A stretch of 40,338 bases of DNA from Triparma columacea (taxonomy: Eukaryota; Sar; Bolidophyceae; Parmales; Triparmaceae), in NCBI GenBank assembly GCA_030267965.1, contig BRYA01001466.1, positions 1-40,338 of the forward strand. Direction: 5' to 3'. Below the pieces are notes generated by a model that was not told where the DNA came from, did no database searches, and worked only from the letters and a program-made list of their open reading frames with translations. Position 1 is the first letter of the stretch. Every line of letters begins with the position of its first letter. Below are positions 1 to 9,300 of this stretch, one piece after another. Both the position numbers and the translations under genes were made by a program.

Positions 1-389
1 GGCTATCTTATTTACCCTCAACCCCCCCCCCCCCCTCCCAAGTGCACAGAAACACGGGTTATTTGGTCGCTACCTCGCTCCATCAAATCTCCCGCTCACA
101 GCTCATTTCTTTGTGATTATTTTGACCTCCCCCCTCCCCTCTCCCCGAACTCCTTCCCCCCCTCATCACTTTCTCTCTCCAACCCTTGCTCCCCACTCAT
201 CATCGTTCGCCTCGACCCCCTTTCTATCATCACCCCTCTTCCGATCATCGCCACTTACCTGTAAATTCCTTGCAACTGGTAAGTTATCCTTCTTGTTTTT
301 TGACTCTCCTCTCTCTCTCAGTCGCTTTCCGGCCCTGACCTTTTTTAACAACTTTTCCTCCCTCCTCCCTCCTCCCTTGATCCCTTCTG
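1..389. other. 5' flank of the large EF-hand/LRR gene; no gene seen
   Basis: The stretch is pyrimidine-rich, with a C homopolymer near 25-36 and many CCTCC runs. The open frames here read as low-complexity Pro/Ser/Leu and look like noise. It probably contains the promoter and 5' UTR of the gene starting at 390, but no TATA-like or other element can be singled out. Confidence 0.5.
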
Positions 390-3300
390 ATGCCCCCCCC
401 TTCCACGACATCCCCCGCGTCCCCCTCTTCCCTTGCCTCCCTTCTTGCCAACGATAATGTCGGCCAGGAGTTGCTTTCCAATAATCTGCACGAGTTAACA
501 GATGAGGAGAAACAACTTTATCAACAGCAGGAATCGACAGACCGACGCTCTATTCTCGCGAGGCAGGCCGACGAGGACTCCATGTCGAAGGTGCATGAGG
601 TGCGTAGCCGATTTCTCCCCTCTTCAGCCCCCCCCCTCCCCCCCCCTCCTCCTCCTCACCCCCCCCCCTGCAGGAGAGGGTAAAATCTGCCTTCCAGCTG
701 ATTGATGTAAACAAGGACGGGGAACTTTCGGCTCACGAGATTATCAAGGCTATACACAAGAACAGCGACGTTCGATCTATTCTTCTGTTGTCTGATGACT
801 CTGAGTTGTCTGCTTCAGAGTATGACAACCTCTTCTCACGGATTGATGTGGACTCGTCAGCCGGCGTGTCTTTCTCGGAGTTTGGAGAGTTTGTTGACAC
901 AATATTCCGCGAGGAGCGGGATAGGAAGTTTGCTGAGGCGAAGCGGAAGGAGGAGGAGGAGGAGGTGAGAAATTGGCGAAAGAAATAGAATGGGTTGTCG
1001 TCGTCTCCTCTACGCTCAACCACTAACTCAACCCTCTCCGCGCCTTACTTGCCACACTCGCCGCTTTGCCAGGAACGCATGAGGTCGCAGAAAAAGTTGG
1101 GGCTGAAGAAGGCAAGGGATAGGGTGTACGCCGCCGAGGAAGTTTTCGAACTGGGCCGCATAAAGTTTTCGAAAGCTCTCGGCGAGGTCGAAGTTGAATC
1201 AATCCTAAAAATGGTGAAGGAGGACCCAACGAAATACTTGGTCAGCGAGAAGCCCGTAGAACTAGAGCTTGCCGAGCTTTGGTTTGAGTTGAACGAGAGC
1301 AGGTACGTTTGATGGCGCACAGCCGTCGCCTCATCCCATCCATAACCCCTGCGCACTAACGCAACACCCTTCACGACTCGCTTCGCTCGTCGCACGCAGG
1401 AGACTTCTCAAAATCCAGGAAGAGGGAGGGAACGATTCCTCTTCGTCGTCAAAGAAGCTGGACCCAAAGTACAAGGAGAAGGTAATTCGCCCAACCCTCA
1501 GAGAGACTAATTGTCACGAAACTTACCCAACCAACTCTTCCCAGCTTAATGCTTTCAAGTCAAGGCACGCGACCTTCAAGAGGTGGAAGTCTGTTGACGA
1601 TGCATTCAAGAAAGGTGAGATAGAAGAGATAAGCGACGAGTTTAGTTGAAGGTTTGACAAACAACTACGGATGACAACCCTTTCTACGCGGTTCGCTTCG
1701 CTCACCCCACCAACACAACCCTTTCTACGCGGTTCGCTTCGCTCACCGGCTTCGCTCACCGCCGCCTCGCAGTTGCTGGAGAGGGCAGGGACACTGCCTC
1801 CCTCGAGGACGTCGTGAATGCACTCAAGGATTCCACAAGTGAGGTGTCTGTGATGTTGGGCATCTCCTCCCCAGCTCCTTCTTCTCCCTCGGCCGCAGAG
1901 GAAGAAAAGAAGAGCAGTGGCTCCCCCCTCGCCGACGCCCTCTTTGCGGCCGCCGACTCCACCCCTGCCACCCCCTCTACCGCATCAGCTTTCTCATCAC
2001 TCTTATTTTCAGCTGCCGACGAAGAAGACGAGTCGGCTACTGCCATAAATGCGCTCAATTCGTTTAATACCATTGAGATCACAGACCACCATTTTCGCCT
2101 CACCTTCGCTCCAGAGATTGGCAAGGTCCACGCGGCCTTCTCCCTGCTCACTGTAGGATCCCCCAACGCCCCCCCGCCCCCCAAGAAATCGATTGAATCC
2201 TCAGAACTCAAGGTGCGAACTGATGATGGCTTTGATTCAGAAGAGCGAAGCACATTTTTTCGCGCTCATCTCACGCTCATCGCGCAATCATAACCCACCA
2301 ACACAACCCTTTCTACGCGGTTCGCTTCGCTCACCGCATTCGCTTCGCTCACCGCATTCGCTTCGCTCACCGCATTCGCTTCGCTCACCGCATTCGCTTC
2401 GCTCACCGCATTCGCTTCGCTCGCTGCAGTCCGCGCTGCTTACTAATCCAGAAAAAATGTGTCAAAATTATCTCAACATCATACCGGGTTCGCCCACGTT
2501 TGACAGGGTGTACTCTACCCTCACCTCGAGGCCCCAATCCTCACCCATAACGTTTGACGACTTTTCCTCCCTCTTTATTGTAAATTACCCAGCCTACTTG
2601 GCCTTCTGTAACCTAACCAAGTGCCTCCCGGAATCGTTTTCGTCAGACGAGGTCACAAAAATGGACCGCGAGGAGGTGAGAATGGACAGAATATGAAGGC
2701 ACCAAGGAACCAAGGCACCAAGGCACCAAAGCACCAAGGCGCCTCACCTTATGTAGTGAGGCAATCCTTTCTGCGCGGCTCGCTTCGCTCACCCCGCACG
2801 CTTCGCTCACCGCACGCTTCGCTCGCCGCCGCAGCTCGCTGCTTTTTACGACAAGGATATTTTCGCATCGCACCACCTTTCCAACATTAGTGGTCGGTCC
2901 GTTGCTAGCCTGCTGGAAGATCTTCCTGAGGAAAACATCACGAGGCGCCATCTCATCATGTTGCTGTACCCAACGTTCTCGAAGGCTCTCCTGCGCCCCA
3001 AACAGTATAGAGGCGAAGAGGACGAAGAGGAGGATGAAAAAAGGGACGACAGAAGGTGAGGGTGGTTTTGCGCGAAATAAAAGAGGGGGGGCGGCTAACG
3101 TCTACACCAAACGATCAATGACCATCCACTCACTCCACATTCACGAAACCTGAAACAAAACCATTAACAATCCATCTTGCGACTCGCTTCGCTCGTCGCG
3201 CCAGCTTTCCATCCGATCCTGGTGATGCCACCGGTTCCTCCGACAGTGCAAATGGCCTCTCGAAGTCATCCGTTGAGGCGGCATTTCAGCTAATTAATCC

Positions 3301-6300
3301 AAACAAGAAACGTGGCTTAGATCGCAAGGAGGTCATTACCGCCCTCAGGGACAACAAGCTCGTGCAAAGGCTCCTCCTGCTTCCCACCAAGAACCACGCC
3401 CATAACATGCGTTGGAAGAAAATGATGGGGAGGCTCAACAGTGGAAGATTCGAATACGTGGGCTTGAGCGAATTTATAGGCCTCTTTGAAGGCGTGCGGG
3501 AGGACGTAGACTTGGAGGAGAAAAAGTTGGAGGAGAGAAAGAGGAGGGGATCTCTCTCAAGAAGGAACAGGTGAGGGGGCAGCAAAGCAGTAATAGCAAC
3601 AAAGTGCAATCAATCGGAAACTGGAACACCTCCAATGTAGACCTCGAACGCTAATGCAACCCTCTCTGCAACTCGCTTCGCTCGTCGCCCTCGCTTCGCT
3701 CTATGCAGTAAGGAGAATGCTGGCGTGGTGGTCAAGAAGGAGGTCGTCCCTGTGCTCAACATTGAACTTGCTGAGAAGTACGTAAACATTAGGCGTGCTT
3801 TTGACAAGTTGGATCTCAACCAGGACGGCATGCTCTCCTCCGATGAGCTCCAAGAGCAGTGCGTGAGGGACGAGCACCTGCGAGCTCTCCTTGGGATCTC
3901 CCTCGAAGACGTTGACGTCGTAGTAAGGAAGCTAGACATTCACGTCATGAGCGCAAACATTGACTGGGAGATGTTCCGGGCTTTCTTCATCCCCATGGAG
4001 GAGGACAACGACCCAGAGGCCATCAAGAACAACATGAGCGAGAACAATAGACACAGGATATCCGAGGGCATGAAGGTGAGAATGGACAGAATATGAAGTC
4101 ACCAAGGCGGCACTAAGGCACCCCATCCTATGTACTGAGGCAACCCTTTTTGCGCGCTTCGCTCACCGCTCAGGACTTCACTGCTCAGCAGGCAGACATT
4201 TGGAAAAGTGGAGAAATGGACGCCGAGAGAATGATGCACGACATGGTAGTGACGATGGAGGCCATGATTGACACAACCAAGGACGACCAGGAGCCCTCTC
4301 CGGCCCTCAACTACGACGGTGAGGCTGTTGAGGACTTGGGGTGGATTGATGAGGAGAGGTAAGGATGGATGAGAAGGGAAAGAAAGAGCACCAAGGCGGC
4401 ATTAAGGCACGAAGGCACCAAGGCACCTCATCTTATGTACTGAGGCAACCCTTTCTGCGCGGCTCGCTTCGCTCACCGCCGCCTCACTTCGCTCACCGCC
4501 AGAATGTACGAGGAGATGGCGGAAGCCGGCCCGCCCCCGATACCTGAGAGGGGGACCGAGGTTTCTCTCTCCACCCCCTACATTGACGGCCCCCAGTGGT
4601 TCGTCGTACTTTCGCCTCGCGAAGAGCTCGGCATGGAGGGGCCGATGGGCATCAAGAGTCTCTTGGACTACTGGGACGACGAAATCATAGATTCTCACAC
4701 CCTGGTCTGGAAGGAGGGCCTGCAGGACTGGCTTCCAATTGACGACGTTGCTGATCTGAAGGCCCAGCTACTCCTCCCAGAGCTGCACTCAACGCTGCGC
4801 CCCGCCACTGCGCCTGGCGCCATATCCGGATTCCAGAAGAAGGTGAGAATGGACAGAACATGGAGGCACCAAGGCGGCACTAAGGCACCTCATCTTATGT
4901 ACTGAGGCAACCCTTTCTGCGCGGCTCGCTTCGCTCACCGCTCTCACCGCAGGCTAAGAAGGTTGTCGACCCCAAGCCGACCAAACTCGAAGTGATTGAC
5001 CTTACCATGACCTGCCACTACTGTGGTGGAATCGCCACTTCGCACATAGATGCAGTCCAGAACTACAGACCACTACAACAAGGCCTGAAAGACGGCATTG
5101 CCGTGGCAACGGATGATCAGGTGAGGGGGCAGTAATAGCAGCGACGGGGAAGGCTCTTTGTCCGACAATGTAGACCTGTTCGGGGGCAGCAAAGCAGTAA
5201 TAGCAACAAAGTTCAATCACTCAATCGGAAACTGGAACACCTCCAATGTAGACCTCGCACGCTAATGCAACCCTCTCCGCGACTCGCTTCGCTCGTCGCC
5301 CAGGAAAAGTCAGAGATCTTGAACGATTTTCTCTTCCTTGGGAACGCCGCCGCTAGCAGGGAGCGCAACGTGGAAATTATGGAGTACACGCACATCATAA
5401 ACTGCAGTGTCGAGCTTCCCTGCTACTGGGACTTTGACGACGAAGTGAATTCGTGGTTGAAGAACAATGTGAGGGAGGGACCTGACGGGAAGGAAATCGG
5501 TGACGACAGGGCAATCTTGAAGCTTAGGCGGCTGAAAAAGTTGGGAGTGAAGGTGAGAATGGACAGAATATGAAGGCACCAAGGCACCAAGGCACCAAGG
5601 CATCTCATCTTATGTACTGAGGCAACCCTTTCTACGCGGCTCGCTTGGCTCACCGCTCGCTTCGCTCAGTATTTCCGAGTCAGGCTGGACGACGATCCTT
5701 TCGGTAGACCCGACACCGCAGCCTCCCGCTACACAGCAGAATCTTGGAAGGAGTCCGAGTTCTCCTCTCGTCCACTCACGGCTCTCACTGATCCCCTCTT
5801 TGCGTCCCGCCCTGGATCTCGAGGGGTGACTGGGGGGCGACCCGGCAGTAGGGGCCTCAGCAGGCCCATGACAGGAGGGGGGTCGAGGCCGCTGACCGCT
5901 GCGGAGATCGAGGTCATCCCCGAGTTCGAGCACACTGAGGAGGAGGAGCAGTACGCCATGGGATATAATGCGGCTGCGATCACGATTCAGTCCACCTTCA
6001 GGGGGAGCAAGAGCAGAGAGAGTAGCAGGCCAGGAACATCAGAGCCGCCTCCGATTCCCGCAGCTATCCCAATGAGCAAGGAACAGGTGAGGGGGCAGCA
6101 AAGCAGTAATAGCAGCGACGGGGAAGGCTCTTTGTCCGACAATGTAGACCTCGCACGCTAATGCAACCCTCTCCGCGACTCGCTTCGCTCGTCGCCCTCG
6201 CTTCGCTCGTCGCCAGTTGGAAGCGATTGAGGAGGCTAAGAGGAAGTTGGACTTCATCAAGAAGCAAGTGGTGGACCAGATAATCAATAGCTTCGAGGCT

Positions 6301-9300
6301 GTCTATGAGTGGTTGTCGAGGGAAAATGTCGGGAGAAAAGTGCGGTGCCTGGTGCACAGCAAGAGCGGAATGTGTTCGTCTGCAGGTAGGTAGTTCCAAC
6401 ACCAATTCAAAATCCATCTCCCACCTCCACCTCCCCACCCCCCTCCACTCCTCACCCTCCCCTCCATCCTTCCTGCGGCTCGCTTCGCTCGCCGCGCTCG
6501 CTTCGCTCGCCGCGCAGCTGTTGTCGCCGCGTACATAATTAGGACGCAGGGGCTCACTTACAATGAGGTGTTGTCTCATATGCGCACTAAGCACGGGATT
6601 GAGAGGATCCAGATCGCTGATACGGTTTGGGAAGACGCCCTGAAGATTTACAGCTCCAGGTACAGCATTGGGCTGCTAATTTGTGACGACTGCTTCTTGG
6701 AGAATTTCGTCGAGGGAAAAGGCGACGAGAGAGTGTTCAGCGAGGAGGTGGAGAAGGTCATCGAAAGGCTCAAAGCCAATGACAGGAGCCTGCAGCAGTT
6801 GGATTTGAGGGACGAAATCTTGGGAGGGGGTGCTGAGGCTCAGGAACAGGTGAGGGGGCAGCAAAGCAGTAATAGCAACAAAGTTCATTCAATCAATCGG
6901 AAACTGGAACACCTCCAATGTAGACCTCGCACGCTAATACAACCCTCTCCGCGACTCGCTTCGCTCGTCACCCAGGATGGAGAGGGAGAGGGGGAGGGGG
7001 AGGGGGAAAAGAAGCTCCCTGGGGAAGGCTTGAAGCTCCTCTGCGGGGCCCTGAGGGACAGTTACTGGCTCCTTGAATTGAACATGAGCGGCAACGAGAT
7101 CAACGACCAAGACTGTGTGAGCATCGGCAGCGCCTTGCTCACAAACGACGGGCTCAACGTTCTCAACCTGAGCTACAATAAGATTGGGGACGCGGGTGCG
7201 AAGGAAATATCAGCCGCGCTGAAGCTGCACTCCCTAAGCGTTTTGGACCTCAACTACAATGTGATCGGGGAGGTTGGAGGAACAGAGTTTGGGAAAATGT
7301 TGAGGTACGGATGGCAGGCCGGAGGAGGAGGAAGGTTGGGGCACTCTCATCTCACGCTCATCTCACGCTCATCGCGCAATCATAACTCACCAACACAACC
7401 CTTTCTACGCGGTTCGCTTCGCCCACCGCCCTTTCTACGCGGTTCGCTTCGCTCACCGCCAAACAGGCACAACGAGCACCTCACGACACTGGGGTTCGGA
7501 AACAACAAAGTAGGCGACGTTGGTGGGCACGACCTCTTCGACAGCCTCACCATTCCCCTGTACGAGTCCGAGGAGGTCATGATGAAGAAGGCCAAGGTGT
7601 ACGAGTCGGGGGGAGTGGTTGACGACATTGGGGAGGTGAGGGGGCAGCAAAGCAGTAAATAGCAGCGACGGGAAGAAAGGCTCTTTGTCCAACAATGTAG
7701 ACCTCGAACGCTAATGCAACCCTCTCCGCGACTCGCTTCGCTCGTCACTCTCGCTTCGCTCGTCGCCCTCGCTTCGCTCGTCGCCCTCGTACAGGATTTC
7801 AACTGCAGCCTCACGAGTTTGGACCTCAGCTGCAACGGGTTGGGCCAGGAGAGCGCCAAGCGGCTCGTCGGGGTCCTCCAGACGAACCTCGTCTTGACGA
7901 TCCTGAACCTCGACTACAACCCCAACTTGGGAAACGCCGAGGTTCGGGAGATCGCCACGGCGATGAGGACGCACGGTCCGAGCATCGAGAGGCTGTCGTT
8001 CTCCGAGAATAACGTGGGCAACGACGTCGCGGGGGCGTTCGCCAGGACGATCGGGGACCCCACCAGCTGCGTCACCCGGATAAGCATGGCGCACAACTGC
8101 CTCAGGAGCACGGGGGTCAGCAGGCTGGCGGGCGCGATGAAGGACAACGGGATCCTCGTCTCGATGGACCTGAGCAGGAACCCCATGGGTAGCAAGGGGC
8201 TGCTGCACTTGGCAGGTAAGGCGGAGCGTGAAGCGACCTATGTAGTTCCAACACCAATCCAATGATGTGCCAACACAAATCCATCTCCCACCTCCACCTC
8301 CCCACCCCCCTCCACCCCTCACACTCCCCTCCATCCTTCCTGCGGCTCGCTTCGCTCGCCGCGCCTGCTGCACTTGGCAGAGGCCCTCAAGGTCAACAAG
8401 TGCCTGAGGGAGCTAGTCTTGGACTGCTGCGGGATCGACGTTGAGGGGTGCAAGGGCCTCACAGAAGCCCTTAAGGGCAACAGGACGCTAGCGAAGGTTG
8501 ACCTTGCCGACAACAACCTGCTGACTGCAGGGATCGTTGCCTTGGCTGAGGGCATCATGGAGAATAAGGGTTTGAAGGAGCTCAACCTGACTAACACCGG
8601 GGTCGGGGTCAAGGCGAGCGAGAAGCTGGCGGAAGCTCTGATCGTGAACGACGTGTTGGAAGCCCTGAACGTGAGCAGCAACCAAGTTAGGAACCATGGG
8701 TGCAAGAAGCTGAGCGAGATGCTGAGTAAGAACCAAGTCTTGAGGACCCTCGACCTATCCTTCAACAACATCTCGGCCATTGGCTTGTCTTCCATGATGG
8801 AGGCGCTAGGTAAGGCCAGGAGCGAAGCGACAGCGGCGAGAGACGTGAGGCGGGGGGAAAGGGTCGGGGGGTGGCAGGCCCGCACTTTCCGGCAAATTCG
8901 CTCATCGCATCACACCGCCTCCTCCGCAGATTCCACGAAGGGCGGCCGGGCTAAATCCCTGGACCTCGACGTGATCCTGACCGGCAACCAGTACAGCACG
9001 ACCAAGGGTGAAGTGGAGAACAGCCAGGTCGTGATTCCCCCCAAGCTGGCCAGGAGCAAGATCACCTGGGACCACAGCACGGACGACAGCTTGGACAGGA
9101 CGATGTGGAGCAAGAAGAAGGAGAACGACAACTTCGTTCGAAGACCCAGCTTCAGCGCTGCCGCTGGGGAGGCCTTCGACATTGTTGACGGGGGCTCAAA
9201 GTTCAGCATGACGAACAATATGATCACGAGCAAGAGTATGGAGAGCTTTGGGATAATCACGACGGAGGCGGAGCCGGTGGACGTCCCGAGGTGGAGGCAG

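Noticed and set aside
2317..2427. CTTCGCTC repeats as a CRISPR array or ordinary satellite
   Set aside because: The units lie between consistent splice sites, always in the same place relative to the acceptor, and have no spacers.
4351..4516. GAGGAGA on both sides of intron 11 as a target-site duplication
   Set aside because: Glu-rich coding sequence makes this 7-mer likely by chance; too weak to count.
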